A stretch of 64,000 nucleotides of DNA, from contig NZ_SODV01000002.1 of NCBI RefSeq assembly GCF_004366355.1, positions 1,900,768 through 1,964,767 of the forward strand, given 5' to 3'. The translations under genes were made by a program, and so were the position numbers. The notes below the pieces were generated by a model. The model made no database searches. It saw only the letters and a program-made list of their open reading frames with translations, and was not told the origin of the DNA. Position 1 is the stretch's first letter; each line of letters begins with the position of its first letter. This document shows positions 46,315 through 55,833 of the stretch, piece after piece. The DNA is from Dinghuibacter silviterrae. GTDB taxonomy: Bacteria; Bacteroidota; Bacteroidia; Chitinophagales; Chitinophagaceae.

Positions 46315-49300
46315 GCGGAGGTACTCCATCTTTTGAGGCTCTGCAGGAGCTGGTCGAGCTGGATGGGTTTGGAGACATAGTCGTTCATCCCCGCGTCGAG
46401 ACAGATCTGCCGGTCGCCTTCCATGGCGTTGGCGGTCATGGCGATGATCACCGGCTGCTGGCCGCCCCGCTCCCGGATAAAACGGGTCGCCTGGAGACCA
46501 TCCACCTCCGGCATGCTGACGTCCATCAGGATCACGTCGTACGTGTCTGTGGCGCTTTTGTCCACGGCTTCCCTCCCGTTAAAAGCCTTGTCGGGCGCAT
46601 ACCCGAGCTTTTGGAGGATGTGTTCGACCAGTTTCTGATTGACGGGATTGTCTTCGGCAACAAGGATGCGCAACGGGTGTTCTTTTGCAAAAGCAGGGTC
46701 GAGTTGTTTGCGGTGCTGAGGGGTTTCCATTTTCTTGCCGGGTTGAAGGGCGTCCTGGACGGCTGCCAGGAGTAATGTTTGACGGACCGGTTTGTGAAGG
46801 ACGGCCCTGAAAGGGTTTTCCTTTTGGGGATAGATATCGTCCGCGGTAGAGCTGAGCAGGATGACCGGGGTGCCGGGCAGGACCCCGGTCATCGCCGCCC
46901 CGACTTCCTTGCCGTTCATGACGGGCATGTGCAGGTCGGTCAGGACCAGGTCGAAGCGGTGTCCGTCGTGGGCCAGGGCAAGGGCGTCCGTGCCTGATGA
47001 TACCGTCGCCACGGTCATCCCCCATTTGGACAGTTGCTTGTCCAATATTTGTAAATTGGTAGCGTTGTCATCGATCACCAGGACCGTTTTGCCTTTAAGA
47101 GAAGGCGGTTGGCTCGGCTGTCGCGCCGGAAAACCGGACGCCGCCCGCCGGGTCCGGATCGTAAAGCGGAATTCCGTACCTATGTCCTCTTTGCTCTTCA
47201 CGCCGATGGTACCGCCCATCAGGGTGACGAGCTTTTCGCAGATGACCAGCCCCAGCCCCGTGCCACCGTATTGCCGGGTCGTGGAGGCGTCCACCTGCGA
47301 GAAGGCCTTGAAAAGCCGGTGAAGCTTCTCGTCGGGGATACCGATGCCGGTGTCCCGCACCGTAAAGACCAGCTCGACGGGGTCGCCGGACCGGGCCACA
47401 CCCACGTGCAGAAACACCTCCCCCTTCCGGGTGAACTTAACCGCATTGGACACCAAATTGGTCAACACCTGCCGGAGCCGGATCATATCCCCCCGGATGA
47501 CCGGGGGAACGTCATCGTCAATGTCACACACCAGGTCTATACCGGCTTCGGCCGCGCGGGGTCCGAACAGCTCCAGGACTTCTTCCACGCAAACTTCCAG
47601 GGAGAACTCCCGGTCCTCCAACTCCATGTGACCGGCTTCGATCTTGGAGAAGTCGAGGATGTCGTTGATGACCGACAGCAGTGTTTCCCCCGAGTGTTGT
47701 ATGGTGGCGACGAAGTCTTGCTGTTCCTTGCTGAGGTCCGATTCGGACAGAAGGGAGGACATACCGATGATCCCGTTGAGGGGCGTCCGGATCTCGTGGC
47801 TCATCATAGCCAGGAAAATGCTTTTAGCCTCGTTGGCCTCCCGTTCTTTTTTGATGGCCTGGGCGAGCTGATCGGTGCGTTCGCCGACCTGGTTTTCCAG
47901 CGCCTCTTTTTGCTGGCGGATGATCCGGACGCGAAGCGCGATGATCCCGTAAATCAACGCCACGCCGGCCAGGATGCCTATGGTCCTGAACCACCAGGTG
48001 TCCCACCAGGGCGGAAGGACCTCCAGCTTTACGGTCAGGGGTTTGTCCGACCATGCTCCGCTATTATTGAGTCCTTTGACCTCGAAAACGTAGTGCCCCG
48101 GATCCAGGTTGGTATAGGTGACCGAATGCCGCAAACCGGCGTCGTTCCAATTCTTCTCAAAACCCTCCAAACGATACATATACCGCTTGCGGTCCCCGGT
48201 CGTATAATTCAGGGAGGCGAACTCGAAGGTCAGGACGGAATGGTCGAAGGGTAGTGTAATCGCGTCATCCCCGGATTCCTGGATATGATAAACCTCGGTT
48301 CCTCCCGAGTCCAGGCTGATTTCCTTGTTGAAAAGGGAAAACTTGGTGAGGACAAGGGGCGGGTCGAAAGGGTTGTTCCGGAGACTGTCCGGGTAAAAAG
48401 CCGTAAACCCCCCGGTGCCTCCAAAGTAGAGTTTGCCGTCCGCCGCTTTCCAGGCCGAGTGGGCGATAAACTCTCCCGGCTGGATGCCGAAGGCGGCGGA
48501 GTAATTGCGTGCGGTACCGGAGACCAGGTCGAAAAAGGAGATCCCCTTGTCCGTACTCAGCCATAAATGCCCCTGGCTGTCTTCCAGTACGGCATGGATG
48601 ATGTTCCCGCCCAGGCCATCCTTGGCAAGAAACACTTTGAACCGCCCCGTTTTCCTGTCCCAACGGTCGAGGCCATAATTGGTGGCGATCCAGATATTGC
48701 CGAGGTGGTCTTCCCTGAGGTCGTTGACGGCATTGTTGCTGAGACTGTTCCGGGCCGTGTCGTGTGTATAGTGAAGAAAGGTCCGGGTTTTCTTATTCCA
48801 GACGTCCAGGCCCTTGTCAAAGGTCCCGATCCAAAGAAGGCCCTGGTCGTCCGTCATTAATTTCTGGATACCGTTGCCGGAAAGGCTCTGGGTGACCGGG
48901 AGGGACGCGTCGTGCCGGAAGTGTTCAAATTTGCCCGTGGCCTCGTCAAAGCGGTCCAGCCCCGTCCCATAACTGGCGATCCATATACTTCCATCCGCGT
49001 CGAGGGCCAGGGTGGATATATTGTCCGACGAAAGGCTGCCCGCGTCGAGGGGATTATTGTGGAAGTTCCGGAGGAAACGGCCGTTCCGGTCAAAAACGGT
49101 CAGACCGTTGGCGACCGTGCCGGTCCATATCTGTCCCTTACGGTCTTCCAACACACACGCCACATAGTCGCTGCTGATAGAGTGGGGATCCCGGGGATGA
49201 TATTGGATGGCCTGGAACCGGTCGGTCTTTTCATCAAAAATGTCCAGGCCGCCCCCGTCGGTACCGATCCAGATCTTCCCCGGTGTACCTAAGAAGTCCA

Positions 49301-50393
49301 GGACGTTGTTGCTGCTCAGGCTGGATGGGTCGGTTTCCCTGCGGTAGAGGAGGAACTGCCGGGTGTCCCAGTTAAATTCGTTCACCCCGCCGCTAAAGGT
49401 ACCCACCCACATATTGCCATCCTTATCCTGGAGAATGGAATAAATGGAATTGCTGCTCAGGCTATAGGTATCCATGTCGTCTTCTACCAGGCCGGTAAAG
49501 GTATCGGCGCCGGGTGCCAGGAGGTTCAGCCCCCCGTTTTCCGTCCCCACCCAAAGGACATGGTCCCGGTCCTCGCCGATGGAAAAAACCATGTTGTTGG
49601 AAAGGCTGCCCGGTCTTTCGGTATGCTGGTAGTGCCGGAAAGTTTCCTGCTCCGGTTGCCAGAGGTCCAGGCCCCCTCCGCCCGTACCAATCCAAAGGCG
49701 ATGCCCGCTATCCTGGAACAGGGCGCGGACATAATTACCCGCCAGGGTAGTGGTGTCCCCCTCGCGGTGCCGGAACCAGGTCATTTTCCCGGTGGAGGGG
49801 TCGTATCGTTCCAACCCTCCCTGGGCTGAACCAAGCCAAACCGTTCCTTTGTCGTCCCTGAGAATACAGGTGACATTGTCCTCTCCCAAATGCGTCAGGG
49901 TTCGCCCGTCCTGTACCAGGTAGGCTCCATGATTTTCCGTACCTATCCACACGCTGTGGCCGCCATTGGAGGCAACGCAATTGATAAAGTTGTCCGGTAT
50001 CCTGTCGGCGGGCGACTTGCCCCGGTTGTAGGGCGTAAACTTTCCGTTGAGGGGGTCGAAACGGCAAATCCCTCCTCCCCAGGTCGCCACCCATGGACGC
50101 CCGTCCGGGCTTCCCAGGAGTCCTTTGACAAAGTTGTTGGGAAGACTGTTGGAATCGGCGGGATCGTTTTTAAAAGAAATGAACTGATACCCGTCCCAAC
50201 GGTTGACGCCATCCTTCGTGCCCAAGTATATAAATCCCCTTTTGCCCTGGAGAATGCAGGTAACATTGCTTTGGGAAAGACCGTTTGCCGTACCGAGACG
50301 CCGGAATTTCACCCGGTGGTATTGCCCCAAGGCCGAGGTACCAAAAAAGACCAGGCTCAACGTTAGACAAAGTATGGATGGACGCAAAGACAA
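46311..50393 (-). CDS. hybrid sensor histidine kinase with Reg_prop propeller and two receiver domains
   Basis: 1360 residues. No ATG is available near the 5' end; the best start is the TTG at 50393 (the next codon but one, at 50387, is also TTG). Order: signal peptide (about 1-23), about a dozen Reg_prop repeats forming two seven-bladed propellers (about 25-690, motifs [18 protein letters not shown]), a Y_Y_Y domain (about 700-785), one membrane helix (about 795-815), HisKA with [10 protein letters not shown] (His about 867), HATPase_c (about 960-1085), then receiver 1 (VLVIDDN, about 1103) and receiver 2 (ILVAEDN, about 1241, with [13 protein letters not shown]). Unlike many Bacteroidota hybrid systems it has no AraC-type DNA-binding domain, so a separate output is needed. 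Confidence 0.92.
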   Translation of the reverse strand: MSLRPSILCLTLSLVFFGTSALGQYHRVKFRRLGTANGLSQSNVTCILQGKRGFIYLGTKDGVNRWDGYQFISFKNDPADSNSLPNNFVKGLLGSPDGRPWVATWGGGICRFDPLNGKFTPYNRGKSPADRIPDNFINCVASNGGHSVWIGTENHGAYLVQDGRTLTHLGEDNVTCILRDDKGTVWLGSAQGGLERYDPSTGKMTWFRHREGDTTTLAGNYVRALFQDSGHRLWIGTGGGGLDLWQPEQETFRHYQHTERPGSLSNNMVFSIGEDRDHVLWVGTENGGLNLLAPGADTFTGLVEDDMDTYSLSSNSIYSILQDKDGNMWVGTFSGGVNEFNWDTRQFLLYRRETDPSSLSSNNVLDFLGTPGKIWIGTDGGGLDIFDEKTDRFQAIQYHPRDPHSISSDYVACVLEDRKGQIWTGTVANGLTVFDRNGRFLRNFHNNPLDAGSLSSDNISTLALDADGSIWIASYGTGLDRFDEATGKFEHFRHDASLPVTQSLSGNGIQKLMTDDQGLLWIGTFDKGLDVWNKKTRTFLHYTHDTARNSLSNNAVNDLREDHLGNIWIATNYGLDRWDRKTGRFKVFLAKDGLGGNIIHAVLEDSQGHLWLSTDKGISFFDLVSGTARNYSAAFGIQPGEFIAHSAWKAADGKLYFGGTGGFTAFYPDSLRNNPFDPPLVLTKFSLFNKEISLDSGGTEVYHIQESGDDAITLPFDHSVLTFEFASLNYTTGDRKRYMYRLEGFEKNWNDAGLRHSVTYTNLDPGHYVFEVKGLNNSGAWSDKPLTVKLEVLPPWWDTWWFRTIGILAGVALIYGIIALRVRIIRQQKEALENQVGERTDQLAQAIKKEREANEAKSIFLAMMSHEIRTPLNGIIGMSSLLSESDLSKEQQDFVATIQHSGETLLSVINDILDFSKIEAGHMELEDREFSLEVCVEEVLELFGPRAAEAGIDLVCDIDDDVPPVIRGDMIRLRQVLTNLVSNAVKFTRKGEVFLHVGVARSGDPVELVFTVRDTGIGIPDEKLHRLFKAFSQVDASTTRQYGGTGLGLVICEKLVTLMGGTIGVKSKEDIGTEFRFTIRTRRAASGFPARQPSQPPSLKGKTVLVIDDNATNLQILDKQLSKWGMTVATVSSGTDALALAHDGHRFDLVLTDLHMPVMNGKEVGAAMTGVLPGTPVILLSSTADDIYPQKENPFRAVLHKPVRQTLLLAAVQDALQPGKKMETPQHRKQLDPAFAKEHPLRILVAEDNPVNQKLVEHILQKLGYAPDKAFNGREAVDKSATDTYDVILMDVSMPEVDGLQATRFIRERGGQQPVIIAMTANAMEGDRQICLDAGMNDYVSKPIQLDQLLQSLKRWSTSA

Positions 50394-50412
50394 GGGTAGC
50401 GTTTGGATGATA

Positions 50413-50420
50413 CAAACATA
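50413..50420 (-). promoter_or_regulatory. -7 promoter element of the hybrid kinase gene
   Basis: TATGTTTG on the minus strand, 19 nt before the TTG start at 50393. It faces the prfB promoter within 53 bp. Confidence 0.5.
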
Positions 50421-50432
50421 ACAAAAAACCGA

Positions 50433-50440
50433 TACCTTTG
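50433..50440 (+). promoter_or_regulatory. -7 promoter element of prfB
   Basis: TACCTTTG, exact TAnnTTTG match, only 6 nt before the prfB ATG, so the mRNA should have almost no leader. Confidence 0.6.
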
Positions 50441-50446
50441 TCCGCT

Positions 50447-51539
50447 ATGACAATAGAGCAGATAAAAGATATGAGGGACCGCCTGGGCGTTCTGGGGAGG
50501 TATCTTTGACGTCCCTGACAAAAGGGAAAAAATCGCCAGGGACAAGCAACTAACCCTGGCGCCGGGGTTCTGGGACGACAATGAGCGCGCCACCCAGATC
50601 CTGAAAGACATCAAGGTCAACGAATATTGGGTCAAACTCTACGAAAGCGTAGAGGCTTCCATAGAAGACTTCACGGTACTTTTCGACTTCTGGAAGGAAG
50701 GGGAGGGCTCTGAAACGGAGGTCCGCCAGGCGTATGACAAGGCCCTCCAGGTTATCGAGGAGGCCGAATTCAAAAGCACCCTGAACCAGCCCGAAGACGA
50801 GCTCCCGGGCATCGTCCAGATCAATTCCGGGGCGGGCGGGACCGAAAGCCAGGACTGGGCGGAAATGCTCATGCGGATGTACCGTATGTACGGCGAGAAA
50901 CAAGGCTGGGGCGTCACCGAGCTGGACCTCCAGGAAGGAGAAGGCGCCGGGATCAAAAGCGCCACCCTCCAGTTCGACGGACCTTTTGCTTTTGGCTTCC
51001 TGAAGGCCGAAAGCGGTGTCCATCGCCTGGTCCGCATATCCCCCTTCGATTCCAATGCCCGCCGGCATACTTCTTTTGCGTCGGTTTTTGTTTACCCACT
51101 TGTAGACGACTCCATAGAAATTGAAGTAAACCCGGCCGACCTCGAATGGGAATTCTACCGGTCAGGGGGTAAAGGAGGCCAAAACGTCAACAAGGTCGAA
51201 ACCGCCGTGCGCCTGAAACACATCCCGTCCGGGATCATCGTCGAGTGCCAGCAGGCCCGGACCCAGGGGGAAAACCGGGAAAAGGCGCTCAAGATGCTCA
51301 AATCCCGCCTTTACGAGGAAGAACTGAGACGCCGGGAAGAGCTCAAAAACGCCACCAACGCCTCCAAAAAGAAGATCGAGTGGGGATCCCAGATCCGCAG
51401 CTACGTTTTCCATCCCTATAAGATGATCAAAGACCACCGTACCGACTACGAGGTCAACAACATCGGACCCGTCATGGACGGGGAGCTGGAAGGCTTTATC
51501 AAGGCGTACCTGATGATGGCGAAGGAAGCGGACGTTTAG
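50447..51539 (+). CDS. prfB: peptide chain release factor 2 with programmed +1 frameshift
   Basis: The first 20 codons (50447-50506) end in CTT followed by an in-frame TGA (50507-50509); shifting by +1 at CTT lets reading go on in the frame of 50508-51539. The site AGG-TAT-CTT-TGA-C is the well-known RF2 signal, with the Shine-Dalgarno-like GGGGAGG just upstream. The complete protein has about 363 residues. Downstream are [16 protein letters not shown], the GGQ catalytic motif in [18 protein letters not shown], and the [17 protein letters not shown] stretch. RF2 reads UGA and UAA and the shift makes its own level self-limiting. A 41-nt antisense overlap links its end to the convergent isoprenoid-synthase-like gene. 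Confidence 0.97.
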
Positions 51540-52503
51540 CCATACGGTAGGTGTATCTGAGCCACGCGGCCAGGTTCTGCCGCTTTTCCATATCGATCAC
51601 CAGTTCTTGCCGGGTATACCCGGTGAATGGCGGCGTTAGTTCCGCAAACTGATCGAGGGCGATCATCCCAAACGCGGAAATGCCCGCCATGGCCAGCCGG
51701 AAGGGCCCTTTACGCCGCTCGGTCACCTCCAGGCTTTCCACGGCATGGAACATCCCCACGACCTGGTCTTCGAAAAAGACACGGAAAACCGCGACGTCCC
51801 GCATCCGGAGCGGTAATGTATCCATTTGGTCCCCCAAATCCTTGTAGATGTCAAAAAGGTCGTTGGTCAGTTGGATGATGGTGCCGATCCGGTACCAGCA
51901 GTCCCGCTCGGCCGGGGTAGGGGTGACTTCCAGGTAAAAGCTGCACAGCAGCACCGAGAGGCCGCCCTTGCGGAAGGTAATTTCGCGGAGGGCGTCTTCG
52001 GAGAGCACCCCTGTCCGGGCCTGCTTCTTCGAATCCCACTGCGCCTGGAAAAGCTTCCGCGTCAGCGCGTCATAGACGGTCCGCTCATGCACAAAGCTCC
52101 GCAGTTGCAGGTGCGCGTCCCGAAACACCGCCTCGTCGAAATTCCGCGGCTCGAACCGCTCCGGCGCAAACGACAACGCCAGGAGTTCGTCTTCCGGTAA
52201 CGCCAGCACGTCGGTAAAGTCGTCAAACAGGGAACTGCACACGAAATAGTAAATAAACCGTTCTTTTTCCGCTTCGGTCGTCCGGCGCCCGCGCAGGGCG
52301 GTAAAGGCGTCGCACATCATCGGATTGTAGATGCCATAGCTGACCGCGATCTTCCTGCGGGTTTTATCGCTAAACCGCCCGTCATATTTCCGTTCGACCT
52401 CCGCCAGCAACGCATACGCCCTCCGGGTCTCGATCCGGCGTTGCCGGATGATATAGAACGCGGTGCGGAGAACCTGGGCCAGGAACCGGAAAAAATAACC
52501 CAT
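51499..52503 (-). CDS. class I isoprenoid-synthase-like protein
   Basis: 334 residues from the ATG at 52503 (a TTG at 52512 would add three). All-helical, with two acidic motifs in the right places for a trans-isoprenoid or terpene synthase fold: [11 protein letters not shown] (about 90-100) as the DDxxD metal motif and [15 protein letters not shown] (about 218-232) as an NSE-like NDxxDxxxD motif. It does not look like a normal prenyl elongating enzyme (no second DDxxD) or like squalene or phytoene synthase from memory. The start region is hydrophobic ([18 protein letters not shown]), suggesting membrane contact. No other isoprenoid or terpene gene is near it. Substrate unknown. Confidence 0.65.
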   Translation of the reverse strand: MGYFFRFLAQVLRTAFYIIRQRRIETRRAYALLAEVERKYDGRFSDKTRRKIAVSYGIYNPMMCDAFTALRGRRTTEAEKERFIYYFVCSSLFDDFTDVLALPEDELLALSFAPERFEPRNFDEAVFRDAHLQLRSFVHERTVYDALTRKLFQAQWDSKKQARTGVLSEDALREITFRKGGLSVLLCSFYLEVTPTPAERDCWYRIGTIIQLTNDLFDIYKDLGDQMDTLPLRMRDVAVFRVFFEDQVVGMFHAVESLEVTERRKGPFRLAMAGISAFGMIALDQFAELTPPFTGYTRQELVIDMEKRQNLAAWLRYTYRMAKRPLPSPSSGTP

Positions 52504-52527
52504 AAGCTGCAAGAAAGGTACAATTCG

Positions 52528-52535
52528 TAATTTTG
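52528..52535 (+). promoter_or_regulatory. -7 promoter element of pruA
   Basis: TAATTTTG, exact TAnnTTTG match, 15 nt before the pruA ATG at 52551. Confidence 0.55.
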
Positions 52536-52550
52536 CCGAAATTATTTTCC

Positions 52551-54176
52551 ATGACCATCGGAGAGTTTTTTTATCCCCTGCCCGCCAACGAGCCCGTTTT
52601 GGGCTACGCGCCAGGGAGTAAAGAGAAGGAGTTGTTACAAAAGGCGATACAGGAAATGAAGGCCCACAAGGCCGACATTCCCATGTACATTGGTTCGGAG
52701 GAGGTGAAAACCGGTAAGACGGTCAGCCTGCACCCTCCGCACGAACACCATCACGTGCTGGGGCATTTCCACACGGGCAATACCGCGCACTTCAACAAAG
52801 CCATCGACGCCGCGCTCGCCGCGCGCAAGGCCTGGGCCGAACTGAGCTGGGCCAACCGGGCGAATATCTTCCTGAAAGCCGCCGACCTGCTGGCCACCAA
52901 ATACCGTTACCAGGTCAACGCCGCCACGATGCTCGGCCAAAGCAAAAACGCCTACCAGGCTGAAATCGACAGCGCCTGCGAACTGATCGACTTCCTGAGG
53001 TTCAACGTCCACTACCTCGGCGAGATCTACCGCCAGCAACCGATCAGCAGCCCCGGGGTACACAACCGGCTGGAGTTCCGCCCCCTGGAAGGTTTTGTCG
53101 TCGCGATCACGCCCTTTAACTTCACCGCCATTGCCGGCAACCTGCCCTCCGCCCCTGCGCTTTGCGGAAACGTGGTGGTCTGGAAGCCTTCCGATACCCA
53201 GGTCCTCGCGGCCTGGTGGGTCATGAAGGTCTTTAAGGAAGCCGGGTTGCCCGACGGGGTGATTAACCTCGTCTATGGAGACGGCCCCGAATTCGGGAAT
53301 GCGGTGTTCGCCCACCGGGACTTTGCCGGTGTCCACTTCACTGGGTCCACCCGCACCTTCAACCACATCTGGAAAACCATAGGCGAAAACGTCGCCGGCT
53401 ACCGGACCTATCCCCGGATCGTCGGGGAAACCGGCGGCAAGGACTTTGTCCTCGTACACAAAAGCGCCCACGCAGACGCTGTCGTCACCGGCCTGGCCCG
53501 GGGCGCCTTTGAATACCAGGGGCAAAAGTGTTCCGCGGCCTCCCGGGCGTATATCCCCTCCAACCTCGCCCCCGAGATAAAAGCCGGTCTCCAGAAGGCG
53601 CTCCAGTCCATGAAAATGGGCACCGTGGAAGACTTCGGCAACTTTATCAACGCCGTCATCGACGAGCGTTCCTTTGACAAGATCGCCGGCTATATCGACA
53701 AGGCTAAAAACGACCCTGCAGCGCGGATCATCGCGGGCGGCACCTACGACAAAACCGCCGGGTACTTTATCGAACCCACCGTCATCGAAACCAGCGACCC
53801 CCGCTTCGTCACCATGTGCGAAGAAATCTTCGGCCCCGTCCTGACGCTCTATGTATACGAGGCCGACGCCTTCGAGCAAGCCATGGACCTCGTCGACAAC
53901 ACGTCGCCCTACGCGCTCACCGGGGCCGTCTTCGCCCAGGACCGCGCCGCCGTCGAACGCGCCACGCACCGCCTGAGCCACAGCGCCGGGAACTTTTACA
54001 TCAACGACAAACCCACCGGGGCCGTCGTCGGTCAGCAACCCTTTGGCGGCGCCCGGGCATCCGGTACCAATGACAAGGCCGGTTCCGCCCTTAACCTCTA
54101 CCGTTGGTTGAGCGCCCGCACGATAAAAGAAAACTATAACCCACCCGTGGATTATAGATATCCTTTTCTGGGGTAA
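52551..54176 (+). CDS. pruA: L-glutamate gamma-semialdehyde dehydrogenase (P5C dehydrogenase)
   Basis: 541 residues from the ATG at 52551, the length of the single-function group 1 enzyme. Aldehyde dehydrogenase signatures are complete: FVVAITPFNFTAIAGNLPSAPAL, VVWKPSDTQ, FTGSTRTFNHIWK, VGETGGKDFVLVH with the general-base Glu, and the catalytic cysteine in EYQGQKCSAASRAYIP (about residue 325). The C-terminus NFYINDKPTGAVVGQQPFGGARASGTNDKAG is characteristic of P5C dehydrogenases. Oxidises glutamate semialdehyde to glutamate in proline breakdown. No proline dehydrogenase (putA-like) gene is adjacent, so that step is elsewhere. Confidence 0.96.
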   Translation: MTIGEFFYPLPANEPVLGYAPGSKEKELLQKAIQEMKAHKADIPMYIGSEEVKTGKTVSLHPPHEHHHVLGHFHTGNTAHFNKAIDAALAARKAWAELSWANRANIFLKAADLLATKYRYQVNAATMLGQSKNAYQAEIDSACELIDFLRFNVHYLGEIYRQQPISSPGVHNRLEFRPLEGFVVAITPFNFTAIAGNLPSAPALCGNVVVWKPSDTQVLAAWWVMKVFKEAGLPDGVINLVYGDGPEFGNAVFAHRDFAGVHFTGSTRTFNHIWKTIGENVAGYRTYPRIVGETGGKDFVLVHKSAHADAVVTGLARGAFEYQGQKCSAASRAYIPSNLAPEIKAGLQKALQSMKMGTVEDFGNFINAVIDERSFDKIAGYIDKAKNDPAARIIAGGTYDKTAGYFIEPTVIETSDPRFVTMCEEIFGPVLTLYVYEADAFEQAMDLVDNTSPYALTGAVFAQDRAAVERATHRLSHSAGNFYINDKPTGAVVGQQPFGGARASGTNDKAGSALNLYRWLSARTIKENYNPPVDYRYPFLG

Positions 54177-54181
54177 CTTTG
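54174..54181 (+). promoter_or_regulatory. -7 promoter element of pyrR
   Basis: TAACTTTG, exact TAnnTTTG match, 5 nt before the pyrR ATG; it overlaps the pruA stop codon (54174-54176). Confidence 0.55.
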
Positions 54182-54186
54182 GCCCT

Positions 54187-54714
54187 ATGGCAAGGATCAT
54201 CCTAGACCCCGACCAATTGAAACTGACCATTCAACGCCTGGCGCACCAGCTCACGGAGGATGGATTGGACGTAAAACAAACTGTTTTTATCGGCATACAG
54301 CCCCGCGGTATCAAGTTTGCGGATAGGGTCGTCGACCAGATCCGCAAACTTCTCCCCGGGCAAAAGGTACAATACGGCAAGCTCGACATCACCTTTTACC
54401 GGGACGACGTCCGGGACGGGATACACCTCCCCAACCAAACATCCATCGACTTTTCCATAGAGGGCAAGACCGTCATCCTTATCGACGACGTCCTCTATAC
54501 CGGCCGGACCATCCGCTCCGCCCTCGACGCCCTCCAGGACTTCGGACGCCCGGCACGGGTAGCGCTTTGCGCCTTGATCGACAGACGGTTCAGCAGGGAA
54601 TTGCCCATACAACCTGATTTTTGCGGGAAAACCATCGATTCTATTGTCAGCCAGCGGGTGATTGTCGAATGGGAGCATGAGCGCGTGGTGCTCCACGAGG
54701 GCGCTGGCGCGTAA
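54187..54714 (+). CDS. pyrR: PyrR-type bifunctional regulator / uracil phosphoribosyltransferase
   Basis: 175 residues, a normal PyrR length. The PRPP-binding motif VILIDDVLYTGRTIRSAL is intact and the flexible loop and GKLDITFYRDD region match PyrR rather than other phosphoribosyltransferases. In Bacillus it binds a pyr leader RNA and causes attenuation; here neither its own nor pyrB's promoter seems to leave room for such a leader, so the RNA-binding role is not supported by the sequence and the enzyme role (UMP from uracil) may dominate. 10 nt follow pruA; pyrB follows after a 192-nt GC-rich gap. Confidence 0.92.
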   Translation: MARIILDPDQLKLTIQRLAHQLTEDGLDVKQTVFIGIQPRGIKFADRVVDQIRKLLPGQKVQYGKLDITFYRDDVRDGIHLPNQTSIDFSIEGKTVILIDDVLYTGRTIRSALDALQDFGRPARVALCALIDRRFSRELPIQPDFCGKTIDSIVSQRVIVEWEHERVVLHEGAGA

Positions 54715-54770
54715 GCGCCGCAGGCGCCGTCGCTCGCGGCGAAGCCGCAGGGGCCCCGGCCCGCCGCCGC

Positions 54771-54846
54771 CGCCGCTCGCCGCCACCGCTCACCGCCGCT
54801 CACCGCCGCCGCTCACCGCCGCCGCGCACCGCTCATCGCCGCCGTG
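54771..54846. repeat. GC-rich low-complexity repeat between pyrR and pyrB
   Basis: Variants of CCGCTCACCGCCG recur four to five times, imperfectly and in one direction, inside a GCC-rich tract. No gene is convincing here. Confidence 0.6.
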
Positions 54847-54862
54847 CCCGCTGTGCGAAATT

Positions 54863-54883
54863 TTTGCGCCGCAGTTGCGCAAA
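54863..54883. repeat. inverted repeat upstream of pyrB
   Basis: TTTGCGC (54863-54869) and GCGCAAA (54877-54883) form a 7-bp stem with a 7-nt loop, just upstream of the pyrB -7 element (54890). It could be an operator or a weak hairpin; nothing else supports either. Confidence 0.4.
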
Positions 54884-54889
54884 TTCTCC

Positions 54890-54897
54890 TAGTTTTG
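54890..54897 (+). promoter_or_regulatory. -7 promoter element of pyrB
   Basis: TAGTTTTG, exact TAnnTTTG match, 9 nt before the pyrB ATG at 54907. Confidence 0.55.
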
Positions 54898-54906
54898 CGC
54901 CTTAAG

Positions 54907-55830
54907 ATGCAGTTGTCCACGAAACATCTCCTGGGGATACGGGCGCTCACCCGTGAAGACATCGAGCTCATTCTTTCCACCGCCGAACAATTCAAAGACG
55001 TTTTACAAAGACCCGTCAAAAAGGTCCCCTCCCTCCGGGACGTGACGATCGTCAACCTTTTTTACGAGAACTCCACGCGGACGCGGATCTCCTTCGAGCT
55101 CGCGGAAAAACGCCTCTCCGCCGACACCATCAACTTTACCGCCAGCGGTTCCTCGGTGTCCAAAGGAGAAACCCTCCTGGATACCGTCAACAACATCCTG
55201 TCGATGAAGGTGGACATGGTCGTCATGCGGCACAGCGCCAGCGGCGCGCCCCACTTCCTCGCGCAGCACATCCCGGCGGCGATCGTCAACGCCGGGGACG
55301 GGATCAATGAACACCCCACGCAGGGACTCCTGGATGCCCTGTCCATGAAACAGGCGCTGGGCACCCTGGAAGGCATCCGGGTCGCCATCATCGGCGACAT
55401 CATGCATTCCCGTGTCGCCATGAGCAACATCTACCTCCTCAAAAAGATGGGCGCAGAGGTCATGGTTGCTGGTCCCCCCACGCTCATCCCGCCCTATATC
55501 CAGGAAGCCTTCGGGGTAAAGGTCGTCTACAAGGTCAGGGAAGCCCTCGAATGGTGTGACGTCGCCAACGTCCTGCGCATACAGCTCGAACGCCAAAGCC
55601 AGCCCCTGTTCAGCTCCCTGCGCGAATACAACCTCGCTTACGGGGTCAGCCGCCGGTTGCTCGACGGGTTAAAAAAGGACATCTTCATCATGCACCCCGG
55701 CCCTATCAACCGCGGCGTGGAACTGGACAGCGACGTGGCCGACTCCGGGCATTCGCTCATCCTCCAGCAGGTGGAGAACGGGGTCGCCGTGCGCATGGCC
55801 GTGCTGTACCTCCTCGCCGGTAAAAACTAG
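54907..55830 (+). CDS. pyrB: aspartate carbamoyltransferase catalytic subunit
   Basis: 307 residues from the ATG at 54907, where the normal LSTKHLLGIRALTREDI start begins. Carbamoyl-phosphate site FYENSTRTRISFELAEKRL, the HPTQGLLDA and RVAIIGDIMHSRVAMSN blocks, and the C-terminal IMHPGPINRGVELDSDVADS are all present. Catalyses the first committed step of pyrimidine synthesis. No pyrI regulatory subunit gene is adjacent. The unit continues into the small membrane protein gene 3 nt downstream. Confidence 0.97.
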   Translation: MQLSTKHLLGIRALTREDIELILSTAEQFKDVLQRPVKKVPSLRDVTIVNLFYENSTRTRISFELAEKRLSADTINFTASGSSVSKGETLLDTVNNILSMKVDMVVMRHSASGAPHFLAQHIPAAIVNAGDGINEHPTQGLLDALSMKQALGTLEGIRVAIIGDIMHSRVAMSNIYLLKKMGAEVMVAGPPTLIPPYIQEAFGVKVVYKVREALEWCDVANVLRIQLERQSQPLFSSLREYNLAYGVSRRLLDGLKKDIFIMHPGPINRGVELDSDVADSGHSLILQQVENGVAVRMAVLYLLAGKN

Positions 55831-55833
55831 CTC

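Noticed and set aside
52635-54230. 531-codon minus-strand open frame inside pruA
   Set aside because: Antisense to a complete pruA with all catalytic residues; no independent evidence.
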